Source of the DNA: an uncultured Collinsella sp.
GTDB taxonomy: Bacteria > Actinomycetota > Coriobacteriia > Coriobacteriales > Coriobacteriaceae
DNA: 15,029 nucleotides
Assembly: GCA_900552755.1 (NCBI GenBank)
Contig: USAY01000038.1
Span: 1 to 15,029 of the forward strand
Direction: 5' to 3'
Below, piece by piece: positions 1-7,186 of the stretch. The notes beneath the pieces were generated by a model, which saw nothing but the letters and a program-made list of their open reading frames with translations, made no database searches and was not told the DNA's origin. Numbering within the stretch: position 1 is the first letter of the stretch; every line of letters starts with the position of its first letter. Position numbers and translations under genes: made by a program.

Positions 1-2
1 AA

Positions 3-1269
3 GGCCCGAAAGAAAGGTAGGAGGCCATGACGAAAGGTCTGCACGTGCCTTCCGAGATCGGCAAGCTCAGGAAGGTCTGCCTGCACCGTCCCGGCGACGA
101 GCTCCTCAACCTGCCGCCCGACGAGCTCGAGCGACTCCTGTTCGACGACGTCCCGTTCCTGGAGGTCGCGCAGCAGGAGCACGACACCTTCGCCCAGATC
201 CTGAGGGACCAGGGCGTGGAGGTCCTCTATCTCGAGAACCTCGTCGCCGAGGTGTTCGACCAGGTCCCCGGCGCCCGCGCCGAGTTCACCGACCAGTACA
301 TCGCCGAGGCCGGCATCCGCGGCCAGCACATGCCGCAGATCGTCCGCGAGAAGCTGGACTCCATCGAGGACAACCTCGAGTTCGTCAAGAAGACCATGGC
401 CGGCATGACCAAGTCCGAGATCGACATGCCCCTCACGGCGTCCACGACCCTCGACTCCCTGGTCAACTCCGAGTCCGAGTCCGACCTGATCATCGACCCG
501 ATGCCCAACCTCTACTTCACCCGCGACCCGTTCGCGGTCGTCGGCGAGGGCGTCAACCTCAACCGCATGTACTCGGTCACCCGCAACCGCGAGACCCTGT
601 ACGGCAAGTACATCTTCAAGTACCACCCCGACTACAAGGACGTCTCGCTGTACTTCCGCCGCGACTGCCAGTTCCACACCGAGGGCGGCGACGTGCTGAA
701 CATCAACGAGAAGACCCTCGCCGTCGGCATCTCCCAGCGCACCCAGGCCGCCGCGATCGACGTCATGGCCCAGAACATCTTCTGGAACTCCGACTCCAAG
801 GTCGAGCGCATCCTGGCCTTCGACATCCCGGTCTCGCGCGCCTTCATGCACCTCGACACGGTCTTCACCCAGATCGACGTCGATAAGTTCACGATCCACC
901 CCGCCATCATGGGCACCCTGCGCGTCTACGAGCTGACCGCCGGCAAGAACCCGGGCGACGTGAACATCCGCCTGATCGAGGACACCCTCGAGCACGTCCT
1001 GGAGGACGCCACCGGCGTCGACCAGGTCAAGCTGATCCCCTGCGGCGGCGGCGACCCGATCGCGGCCTCCCGCGAGCAGTGGAACGACGGCTCCAACACC
1101 CTGTGCGTCGAGCCCGGCAAGATCTGCGTCTACGCCCGCAACACCGTCACCAACGACGTGCTGTACAAGGAGGGCCTGGACCTTCTCGTCGTGCCCTCCG
1201 CCGAGCTCTCCCGCGGCCGCGGCGGCCCGCGCTGCATGAGCATGCCCTTCTGGCGCGAGGACCTCTAAG
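3..1269 (+). repeat. Direct repeat, copy 1 (arcA unit)
   Basis: These 1,267 bases match 3092-4358 exactly by line-by-line reading at a constant offset of 3,089. The match runs from the leader (GGCCCGAAAG) through the arcA stop codon plus one G, then the flanks diverge at once. On the left, base 2 differs (A versus G). One missing G in the leader G-run would restore alignment, so the homology may continue beyond the window edge. Confidence 0.95.
27..1268 (+). CDS. arcA: Arginine deiminase, copy 1
   Basis: Hydrolyses L-arginine to L-citrulline and ammonia, the first step of the cytoplasmic arginine deiminase (ADI) pathway. The protein has 413 residues, normal for the family. Guanidino-group superfamily signatures are visible: FTRDP (D167), HTEGGD (H217, E219), MHLDT (H275, D277) and the C-terminal nucleophile C403 in GGPRCMSMP. 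These correspond to the catalytic Asp/Glu/His/Asp/Cys set of known ADIs. ATG 27 is chosen because the N-terminus matches the family (SEIGKLRKV follows closely). AGGAGG lies only 2 nt before it, so AAAGG at 13-17 may be the working ribosome site. The gene is identical base for base to the copy at 3116-4357. Codon choice is almost entirely C- or G-ending, suggesting high expression. The promoter lies outside the window; a hairpin follows at 1330-1362. Confidence 0.97.
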   Translation: MTKGLHVPSEIGKLRKVCLHRPGDELLNLPPDELERLLFDDVPFLEVAQQEHDTFAQILRDQGVEVLYLENLVAEVFDQVPGARAEFTDQYIAEAGIRGQHMPQIVREKLDSIEDNLEFVKKTMAGMTKSEIDMPLTASTTLDSLVNSESESDLIIDPMPNLYFTRDPFAVVGEGVNLNRMYSVTRNRETLYGKYIFKYHPDYKDVSLYFRRDCQFHTEGGDVLNINEKTLAVGISQRTQAAAIDVMAQNIFWNSDSKVERILAFDIPVSRAFMHLDTVFTQIDVDKFTIHPAIMGTLRVYELTAGKNPGDVNIRLIEDTLEHVLEDATGVDQVKLIPCGGGDPIAASREQWNDGSNTLCVEPGKICVYARNTVTNDVLYKEGLDLLVVPSAELSRGRGGPRCMSMPFWREDL

Positions 1270-1329
1270 GTCTTCAAAGACCCGTACAGGTCTTAATACA
1301 TACATCTAGCTGCCATTAGGTGTCTCCCA

Positions 1330-1362
1330 TTGGGGCGGTGCGGATCTTTCGCACCGCCCCAA
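1330..1362 (+). terminator. Hairpin after arcA copy 1, probable terminator
   Basis: A perfect 13-bp stem (TTGGGGCGGTGCG with its complement) and a 7-nt loop, followed by the weak T-tract ATTTG. It lies between arcA1 and the aminotransferase, inside what would be an N-terminal extension of that gene, which argues for the later start at 1419. A smaller hairpin (GGTCT-tcaa-AGACC) sits at 1269-1282. Confidence 0.7.
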
Positions 1363-1418
1363 ATTTGTATGAGAAACGCCAGCACGATCGGACGACCATT
1401 TTTGTCAGGAGTCTAGCC

Positions 1419-2543
1419 ATGGATATCAAGACAATCGGCGTTGAGGAGTGGCTCAACGTTTGGGAGAAGAGCGCCACGTGGGATATCGCCCAGTCGACGA
1501 TTTCTTCGCTCACCATGGGCGAGCTGCGCGCACTCGACGAGCAGGACGGCGCCACGTTCTACGAGCGCCTGGACCGCGAGAAGATGAACTACGGCTGGAT
1601 CGAGGGCTCGCCTGAGTTTAAGACCGAGGTCGCCAAGCTGTATCGTTGCGAGGTCAATCCCGATCACATCCTGCAGACTAACGGCTGCACGGGTGCGAAC
1701 CTCAACGCCATCATGGCCGTGGTCGAGCCCGGCGACCATGTCATCGCCGAGTGGCCCACCTATGCGCCGCTCTACGAGATTCCGCGCACGCTGGGCGCCG
1801 AGGTCGAGTACTGGGAGCTTCGCGAGGAGCTCGGCTGGAAGCCCGATATCGAGGAGCTCAAGCGCCTGGTTCGTCCCAACACCAAGCTCATCTGCATCAA
1901 CAACGCCTCGAATCCCATCGGTACGATGCTCGATGCCGATACGCTCGGCCAGATTGCCGAGATCGCCCGCTCGGTGGGCGCCTACGTGCTGTGCGACGAG
2001 GTATACCTGCCGCTCGAGAACACCGAGGCCTTTATGTCGATGACCGACGTGTACGAGAAGGCGGTCGTCACCAACTCGGTGTCCAAGACCTATTCGACGC
2101 CTGCGGCCCGCGTGGGCTGGGTCCTGGCCGACGAAGAGGTGTCCAACCGCATCCGTACCTATCGCGATTACACCATGATCTGCGGCGGCGTGTTCAACGA
2201 TGCCCTGGCGACCTATGTGCTTGAGCACAAGGATAAGATTCTCGAGCGCAATCGCAAGATCGTGTTTGGCAACCGCGATATCGCGCAGGCTTGGATCGAT
2301 ACGCAGCATCGCGTTTCCTGGACGGCCCCGCAGGGCGTGTCCACCTCGTTTATCCAGCTGGATATTCCCGAGGATGACGAGGAGTTCTGCAGACGCCTGC
2401 TGTCCGAGAGGGGAGTGCTGCTGGTCCCCGGTAGCCGTTTTGAGCTTCCCTGCGGCGCACGCCTGGGCTACTGCGCGAGCGAGGACGTTCTGCGCGAGGG
2501 CCTGAGGCTTTTGGGCGAGGCACTGGCGGAGTTCGATCGCTAG
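1419..2543 (+). CDS. PLP-dependent class I/II aminotransferase (ArcT-like)
   Basis: A fold-type-I PLP enzyme of 374 residues. The PLP lysine is K223 in the motif SVSKTYS. N165-P166 (ASNPIG), D193 in CDEVYL with Y196, and R348 near the C-terminus fit the cofactor and carboxylate contacts of class I aminotransferases. The start at 1419 is preferred over the upstream in-frame ATG at 1320 because it has an SD (AGGAG, 1407-1411) and the upstream option reads through the arcA1 hairpin. Its position between two arcA genes recalls arcT, the putative transaminase of lactic-acid-bacterial ADI operons, but neither donor nor acceptor can be read from the sequence. Arginine, citrulline or ornithine are only guesses. 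Codon use is looser (more T-ending codons) than in arcA. A strong terminator follows. Confidence 0.88.
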   Translation: MDIKTIGVEEWLNVWEKSATWDIAQSTISSLTMGELRALDEQDGATFYERLDREKMNYGWIEGSPEFKTEVAKLYRCEVNPDHILQTNGCTGANLNAIMAVVEPGDHVIAEWPTYAPLYEIPRTLGAEVEYWELREELGWKPDIEELKRLVRPNTKLICINNASNPIGTMLDADTLGQIAEIARSVGAYVLCDEVYLPLENTEAFMSMTDVYEKAVVTNSVSKTYSTPAARVGWVLADEEVSNRIRTYRDYTMICGGVFNDALATYVLEHKDKILERNRKIVFGNRDIAQAWIDTQHRVSWTAPQGVSTSFIQLDIPEDDEEFCRRLLSERGVLLVPGSRFELPCGARLGYCASEDVLREGLRLLGEALAEFDR

Positions 2544-2592
2544 GATTCCGATGGTCTTCGGGGGCCTTATCCAAATTAGCCGAAGATAATCG

Positions 2593-2633
2593 AAAACGGA
2601 TCCGTTTCCCTAGTGAAGCGGGTCCGTTTTTCT
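2593..2633 (+). terminator. Rho-independent terminator after the aminotransferase gene
   Basis: A 16-bp stem (2593-2608 with 2615-2630) containing two G-U pairs, a 6-nt loop cctagt, and a T-run running off the 3' arm (TTTTTCT). It lies 50 nt after the stop codon and separates the aminotransferase from the arcA2 promoter region. Confidence 0.92.
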
Positions 2634-3091
2634 ATACCGAGAAGTCAAGTTGTTACAAATGGGGCCGTAAAGCGAGCCGGTATCCGCTGGGCCTTATACT
2701 GAGTTTCCGGTGAACGGTATCAAGCGTCTGGTAAACGGTAATTTATTTACCAGAAATGAATAGGACAAACTTTTTTCTGAATAAAAATGAAAATGGTTGA
2801 GACGCGGTGTGAACCGCTAATTCTATTCATAGGTTTATTGGAAATATGCAATTTGAGGATGGTTTAACAAAGTTTAGTTCCATTTGATTTTAGGATTAAA
2901 ACGCGTTTAAGCACGTAAATACGCTTTATTAAGATGAAGTGTGCCATGCGTGAAGTATATGTGTATGCCGTTCACCCCCTATAAAAAACCGTTCAGGGGC
3001 AAGGTGGAAGTATGAGCTGATTTTGGATATAAATATGTCGTCAGCAATAACGCCTCACACGGAGGGGCGCTAACGAATCGGCCCTGACAAG
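2634..3091 (+). promoter_or_regulatory. AT-rich regulatory region upstream of arcA copy 2
   Basis: About 460 bp without a plausible gene, much more AT-rich than its surroundings. It contains ARG-box-like sites, two pairs of GGTRAACGG/CCGTTCA motifs with 21-bp spacing, and a small palindromic core AAACGCGTTT (2899-2908). A further inverted repeat is CTGGTAAA (2728-2735) with TTTACCAG (2746-2753). A possible promoter is TGGAAG (3005-3010), 17 nt, then TATAAA (3028-3033). The -35 match is weak, so the promoter call is tentative. The layout suggests regulated expression of arcA2-arcB-arcD. Confidence 0.6.
2756..2793 (+). promoter_or_regulatory. ARG-box-like operator sites (ArgR/AhrC type)
   Basis: The 18-mer at 2776-2793 (core TGAATAAAAATG) agrees at 14 of 18 positions with the Bacillus AhrC ARG-box consensus as I remember it (CATGAATAAAAATKCAAK). 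A second ATGAATA lies at 2756-2762, 21 bp upstream, and the inverted half-site TATTCAT lies at 2824-2830. ArgR-family hexamers bind paired boxes at arginine biosynthetic and catabolic promoters. The assignment rests on motif match and gene context; no argR gene is in the window. Confidence 0.5.
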
Positions 3092-3095
3092 GGCC
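3080..3095 (+). other. Leader hairpin before arcA copy 2
   Basis: GGCCCT-gaca-AGGGCC forms a 6-bp G+C-rich stem ending 12 nt before AGGAGG. Its 3' arm is the left edge of the duplicated arcA unit. Copy 1 has one G fewer in this arm, and its 5' arm is outside the window. It may influence leader stability or ribosome access. Confidence 0.4.
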
Positions 3096-4358
3096 CGAAA
3101 GAAAGGTAGGAGGCCATGACGAAAGGTCTGCACGTGCCTTCCGAGATCGGCAAGCTCAGGAAGGTCTGCCTGCACCGTCCCGGCGACGAGCTCCTCAACC
3201 TGCCGCCCGACGAGCTCGAGCGACTCCTGTTCGACGACGTCCCGTTCCTGGAGGTCGCGCAGCAGGAGCACGACACCTTCGCCCAGATCCTGAGGGACCA
3301 GGGCGTGGAGGTCCTCTATCTCGAGAACCTCGTCGCCGAGGTGTTCGACCAGGTCCCCGGCGCCCGCGCCGAGTTCACCGACCAGTACATCGCCGAGGCC
3401 GGCATCCGCGGCCAGCACATGCCGCAGATCGTCCGCGAGAAGCTGGACTCCATCGAGGACAACCTCGAGTTCGTCAAGAAGACCATGGCCGGCATGACCA
3501 AGTCCGAGATCGACATGCCCCTCACGGCGTCCACGACCCTCGACTCCCTGGTCAACTCCGAGTCCGAGTCCGACCTGATCATCGACCCGATGCCCAACCT
3601 CTACTTCACCCGCGACCCGTTCGCGGTCGTCGGCGAGGGCGTCAACCTCAACCGCATGTACTCGGTCACCCGCAACCGCGAGACCCTGTACGGCAAGTAC
3701 ATCTTCAAGTACCACCCCGACTACAAGGACGTCTCGCTGTACTTCCGCCGCGACTGCCAGTTCCACACCGAGGGCGGCGACGTGCTGAACATCAACGAGA
3801 AGACCCTCGCCGTCGGCATCTCCCAGCGCACCCAGGCCGCCGCGATCGACGTCATGGCCCAGAACATCTTCTGGAACTCCGACTCCAAGGTCGAGCGCAT
3901 CCTGGCCTTCGACATCCCGGTCTCGCGCGCCTTCATGCACCTCGACACGGTCTTCACCCAGATCGACGTCGATAAGTTCACGATCCACCCCGCCATCATG
4001 GGCACCCTGCGCGTCTACGAGCTGACCGCCGGCAAGAACCCGGGCGACGTGAACATCCGCCTGATCGAGGACACCCTCGAGCACGTCCTGGAGGACGCCA
4101 CCGGCGTCGACCAGGTCAAGCTGATCCCCTGCGGCGGCGGCGACCCGATCGCGGCCTCCCGCGAGCAGTGGAACGACGGCTCCAACACCCTGTGCGTCGA
4201 GCCCGGCAAGATCTGCGTCTACGCCCGCAACACCGTCACCAACGACGTGCTGTACAAGGAGGGCCTGGACCTTCTCGTCGTGCCCTCCGCCGAGCTCTCC
4301 CGCGGCCGCGGCGGCCCGCGCTGCATGAGCATGCCCTTCTGGCGCGAGGACCTCTAAG
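3092..4358 (+). repeat. Direct repeat, copy 2 (arcA unit)
   Basis: Exact partner of 3-1269 in the same orientation, separated by 1,822 bp that contain the aminotransferase gene and its downstream AT-rich region. Not a single difference was seen, including at third codon positions. Confidence 0.95.
3116..4357 (+). CDS. arcA: Arginine deiminase, copy 2
   Basis: Identical in protein and DNA to copy 1, with the same catalytic set D167, E219, H275, D277 and C403. It catalyses arginine to citrulline plus ammonia. Unlike copy 1 it has its whole upstream region in the window and is followed directly by arcB, so it is probably the operon copy feeding citrulline to ornithine carbamoyltransferase. The leader repeats the unusual SD geometry (AGGAGG at 3108-3113, only 2 nt from ATG). 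The 105-nt gap to arcB contains two hairpins without a T-run, which would allow cotranscription with possible RNA processing. Putative arginine-responsive sites lie 290-360 bp upstream. Confidence 0.97.
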   Translation: MTKGLHVPSEIGKLRKVCLHRPGDELLNLPPDELERLLFDDVPFLEVAQQEHDTFAQILRDQGVEVLYLENLVAEVFDQVPGARAEFTDQYIAEAGIRGQHMPQIVREKLDSIEDNLEFVKKTMAGMTKSEIDMPLTASTTLDSLVNSESESDLIIDPMPNLYFTRDPFAVVGEGVNLNRMYSVTRNRETLYGKYIFKYHPDYKDVSLYFRRDCQFHTEGGDVLNINEKTLAVGISQRTQAAAIDVMAQNIFWNSDSKVERILAFDIPVSRAFMHLDTVFTQIDVDKFTIHPAIMGTLRVYELTAGKNPGDVNIRLIEDTLEHVLEDATGVDQVKLIPCGGGDPIAASREQWNDGSNTLCVEPGKICVYARNTVTNDVLYKEGLDLLVVPSAELSRGRGGPRCMSMPFWREDL

Positions 4359-4369
4359 TCTTTCCGTTT

Positions 4370-4417
4370 CCGGTGCGGTCCCCCTACAACCGCACCGGCT
4401 TCGCCCGTTAAACGGGC
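4370..4417 (+). other. Two intercistronic hairpins between arcA2 and arcB
   Basis: CCGGTGCGGT (4370-4379) pairs perfectly with ACCGCACCGG (4389-4398), loop 9 nt. The second element, GCCCGTT-a-AACGGGC (4403-4417), is a 15-bp palindrome. No T-tract follows (next bases AACACTAAT), so they fit mRNA processing or partial attenuation better than a strong terminator. Confidence 0.6.
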
Positions 4418-4462
4418 AACACTAATACTTACGTAATTCATTTCTTCGAAAGGAATCGAACC

Positions 4463-5458
4463 ATGGGTGTTAACCTCTCCGGCCGTAGCTTCCTCAAGCT
4501 TCTCGACCTCACCACCGAGGAGATCGAGTACCTGCTCAAGCTATCCAAGAACTTCAAGGATATGAAGCGCGCTGGCGTTCCGCACCGCTATCTCGAGGGC
4601 AAGAACATCGTTCTGCTCTTCCAGAAGACCTCCACTCGTACCCGCTGCGCCTTCGAGGTCGGCGGCATGGATCTGGGCATGGGCGTCACCTACCTCGATC
4701 CCGGTTCGTCGCAGATGGGCAAGAAGGAGTCCATCGAGGACACCGCCCGCGTTCTCGGCCGCATGTATGACGGCATCGAGTTCCGTGGCTTTGCCCAGGA
4801 CGACGTCGAGGAGCTCGCTGCTAAGTCCGGCGTGCCTGTCTGGAACGGCCTGACCACCGAGTGGCATCCCACCCAGATGCTCGCCGACATCCTGACCGTC
4901 CAGGAGAACTTCAACTACGACATCAAGGGCAAGACTCTCGTCTTCATGGGCGACTGCAAGAACAACGTTGCTCGCTCCCTCATGGTCGTCTGCTCCAAGC
5001 TCGGTATGAACTTTGTGGCCTGCGGCCCCGAGGAGTGCATGCCCGCTGACGACGTCATCGAGGCCTGCAAGCCCATCGCCGAGGCCAACGGCTGCACCAT
5101 CAAGCTGACCACCGACGTCAAGGACGGCGTCACCGGTGCCGACGTTATCTACACCGACGTGTGGGTCTCCATGGGCGAGCCCGACGAGGTCTGGGCCGAG
5201 CGCATCGCTCAGCTTACCCCGTATCGTGTTACCTCCGAGGTCATGGCTATGGCCAACTCGGGTGCCATCTTCCTGCACTGCCTGCCCAGCTTCCACGACA
5301 CCAACACCACGATTGGCGCCGAGAAGTGCGAGCAGTTCGGCATCACCGAGCAGGAGGTCACCGACGAGGTCTTCGAGAGCCCCGCTTCCAAGGTCTTCGA
5401 CGAGGCCGAGAACCGCATGCACACCATCAAGGCTGTCATGTACGCCACGCTCAAGTAA
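4463..5458 (+). CDS. arcB: Ornithine carbamoyltransferase, probably catabolic
   Basis: Interconverts citrulline plus phosphate with ornithine plus carbamoyl phosphate; in the ADI pathway it works in the phosphorolytic direction. The 331 residues fit OTCase. The carbamoyl-phosphate motif STRTR is at 57-61, HPTQ at 135-138, DCKNN and DVWVSMGEP in the middle (ornithine domain), and HCLP with the catalytic cysteine at 272-275. SD AAAGGA (4449-4454) lies 8 nt before the ATG. Placement after arcA2 and before a carrier supports the catabolic role. No carbamate kinase gene follows, which is atypical for ADI operons. The anabolic enzyme argF has the same motifs, so the catabolic label rests on context. 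Confidence 0.95.
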   Translation: MGVNLSGRSFLKLLDLTTEEIEYLLKLSKNFKDMKRAGVPHRYLEGKNIVLLFQKTSTRTRCAFEVGGMDLGMGVTYLDPGSSQMGKKESIEDTARVLGRMYDGIEFRGFAQDDVEELAAKSGVPVWNGLTTEWHPTQMLADILTVQENFNYDIKGKTLVFMGDCKNNVARSLMVVCSKLGMNFVACGPEECMPADDVIEACKPIAEANGCTIKLTTDVKDGVTGADVIYTDVWVSMGEPDEVWAERIAQLTPYRVTSEVMAMANSGAIFLHCLPSFHDTNTTIGAEKCEQFGITEQEVTDEVFESPASKVFDEAENRMHTIKAVMYATLK

Positions 5459-5473
5459 GAGCATCTAGCATCT

Positions 5474-5511
5474 CGCTCGGGGTGTCTTGCTGCACACCCC
5501 GAGCGGCTTTG
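5474..5511 (+). terminator. Terminator between arcB and the carrier gene
   Basis: A perfect 12-bp stem (5474-5485 CGCTCGGGGTGT with 5494-5505), an 8-nt loop and the short T-tract GCTTTGTCT. The imperfect T-tract may permit read-through into the carrier gene. No convincing promoter was seen between it and position 5606. Confidence 0.82.
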
Positions 5512-5605
5512 TCTGGTAAATATCTCGCGTCGGGCGGTGGGCACGGCACGGAAGATCCGCTTAGCGCGAGAAAGTTAAATGATTTATGAAGGGGGGATGA
5601 GAACC

Positions 5606-7084
5606 ATGACTGAGACCGCTAAGAAAAAGCGCGGTATGCCTTCATCGTTCACCATTCTTCTAGCTCTGCTGGCAATTGTTGCAGTGATTACCGTTATCGT
5701 CTCCGGCACGTCCGGCGGCGCGGTTACTGCAGCCCGCCTGAGCGATTTCTGCACCGCCCCGATCCTGGGCTTCGCTGACGCTCTGCCCGTCTGCCTCTTC
5801 GTTATGATCCTGGGCGGCTTCCTCGGTATGATGACCGAGACCGGCGCTCTGGACAACGGCATCGCCGTTCTGGTGCAGAAGCTTAAGGGCAACGAGATCA
5901 TGCTCGTTCCTGTCCTTATGCTCATCTTCTCCCTCGGTGGTACCACCTATGGTATGTGCGAGGAGACCGTTCCCTTCTACGCCCTGCTCGCCGCTACCAT
6001 GATGGCCGCTGGCTTCGACCCCATGGTCGGCGCCGCTACCGTCCTGCTCGGCGCTGGCTGCGGCTGCCTGGGCTCCACGGTTAACCCGTTCGCCGTCGGC
6101 GCTGCCGTCGACGCTCTGACCGGCGTTGGCATTGAGGTCAACCAGTCCATCATCATCGGCCTCGGTGCCGTCCTGTGGATTGTCACTACCGCTATGTCCA
6201 TCGTTTTCGTGATGAACTATGCCAAGAAGGTCAAGGCTGACAAGGGTTCCACCATCCTGTCGATGCAGGAGCTCAAGGACGCCGAAGAGGCTCACGGCAA
6301 GGCTGCTTCCGAGGTCCACAAGGAGGTCAAGCTCACCGGTCGTCAGAAGGGTGTTCTGATCGCCTTCGCCTTCACCTTCGTCGTCATGATCGTCGGCTTC
6401 ATTCCGCTAGCCGATCTCAACGAGGGCGTCGCCAACTTCTTCGACGCTGGCGCTGTCTACGACGCCGATGGTAACGCCGTCGTCCAGGGCTGGTCTGCCC
6501 TGATCACCGGCCTGCCCATTGGCCAGTGGTACTTCGACGAGGCTTCCACCTGGTTCTTCCTCATGGCCGTCCTGATCGGTATCATCGGTGGCCTGTCCGA
6601 GAAGCAGATCGTCAACACCTTCATCACCGGCGCTGCCGACATGATGTCCGTTGTTCTCGTTATCGCCCTCGCCCGTGGTATCTCCGTCCTCATGGCTAAC
6701 ACCGGCCTCGACGTCTTCGTCCTCGACGCTGCCGCCAATGCCCTGGCTGGCCTGTCCGGCGTGATCTTCGCTCCCATGAGCTTCCTGGTCTACTTCGGCC
6801 TGTCCTTCCTGATCCCCTCGACCTCCGGTATGGCCACCGTCTCCATGCCCATCATGGGACCGCTGGCTGTTAAGCTTGGCTTCTCGCCCGAGGTCATGGT
6901 CATGATCTTCTCCGCCGCCATCGGTGTCGTGAACCTGTTCACCCCGACCTCCGGCGCCATCATGGGCGGTCTCGCCCTGGCCAAGATCGAGTGGACGACC
7001 TGGCTCAAGTTTGCCCTTAAGCTCATCGTCGCTCTCTCCGTCGTCTGCGCCGTCATCCTGACCGTCGCCTGCGTGCTGCTCTAA
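5606..7084 (+). CDS. YfcC/DcuC-family membrane carrier, probable arginine/ornithine antiporter
   Basis: A polytopic membrane protein of 492 residues with about a dozen hydrophobic segments. After a cytoplasmic MTETAKKKRG start, the first segment spans residues 14-35. GGTTYGMCEETVPFY and GCGCLGSTVNPFAVG are typical of the YfcC branch of the DcuC/C4-dicarboxylate carrier family, which includes streptococcal ArcD. A charged cytoplasmic loop (KADKGSTILSMQELKDAEEA) splits the protein. ATG 5606 is chosen over 5579 because AAGGGGGG (5589-5596) sits 9 nt before it, whereas 5579 has no SD. Context suggests arginine uptake coupled to ornithine export, but the family also moves peptides, short-chain acids and dicarboxylates. 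The 5' leader contains TCTCGCG (5523-5529) complementary to CGCGAGA (5565-5571). Confidence 0.88.
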   Translation: MTETAKKKRGMPSSFTILLALLAIVAVITVIVSGTSGGAVTAARLSDFCTAPILGFADALPVCLFVMILGGFLGMMTETGALDNGIAVLVQKLKGNEIMLVPVLMLIFSLGGTTYGMCEETVPFYALLAATMMAAGFDPMVGAATVLLGAGCGCLGSTVNPFAVGAAVDALTGVGIEVNQSIIIGLGAVLWIVTTAMSIVFVMNYAKKVKADKGSTILSMQELKDAEEAHGKAASEVHKEVKLTGRQKGVLIAFAFTFVVMIVGFIPLADLNEGVANFFDAGAVYDADGNAVVQGWSALITGLPIGQWYFDEASTWFFLMAVLIGIIGGLSEKQIVNTFITGAADMMSVVLVIALARGISVLMANTGLDVFVLDAAANALAGLSGVIFAPMSFLVYFGLSFLIPSTSGMATVSMPIMGPLAVKLGFSPEVMVMIFSAAIGVVNLFTPTSGAIMGGLALAKIEWTTWLKFALKLIVALSVVCAVILTVACVLL

Positions 7085-7182
7085 GTACCCAATGGGTACC
7101 CCACGGAAACCTTGACGATCCTGTAGAGGATCACCTGGTCATCGTCTGTCCGGTGGGGTAAACCCACCGGTAGACTCCTACC
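7085..7182 (+). ncRNA. Candidate structured RNA with alternative stems
   Basis: Directly after the carrier stop codon come several competing pairings. GTACCC (7085-7090) pairs with GGGTAC (7094-7099). TACCCCAC (7097-7104) pairs with GTGGGGTA (7153-7160), enclosing GACGAT (7114-7119) with ATCGTC (7141-7146), or alternatively GATCCT with AGGATC (7117-7132). CCGGTGGG (7150-7157) pairs with CCCACCGG (7163-7170), excluding the previous long stem. GGTAG pairs with CTACC (7169-7182). I recognise no known riboswitch family. It could be a 3' regulatory element, a small RNA or simply a mosaic of repeats. Confidence 0.35.
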
Positions 7183-7186
7183 TTTA

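Noticed and set aside
2899..2908. AAACGCGTTT palindrome as a CcpA cre site.
   Set aside because: It fails key positions of the cre consensus (TG...CA ends), and carbon-catabolite CcpA control is not expected in Actinomycetota.
3..4358. The arcA repeat as an insertion sequence or composite transposon.
   Set aside because: The repeated unit is only the arcA gene with its leader; there is no transposase, terminal inverted repeat or target duplication.
3041..4441. Long open frame on the minus strand opposite arcA copy 2 (466 codons), and similar long antisense frames opposite the aminotransferase (1413-2309), arcB (4541-5464), the DUF1846 gene (7680-8582) and pyrG (10160-11479).
   Set aside because: They mirror G/C-ending codons of real genes, have low-complexity Ala/Val/Asp/Gly-rich products, recognisable proteins lie on the other strand, and none has a family signature.
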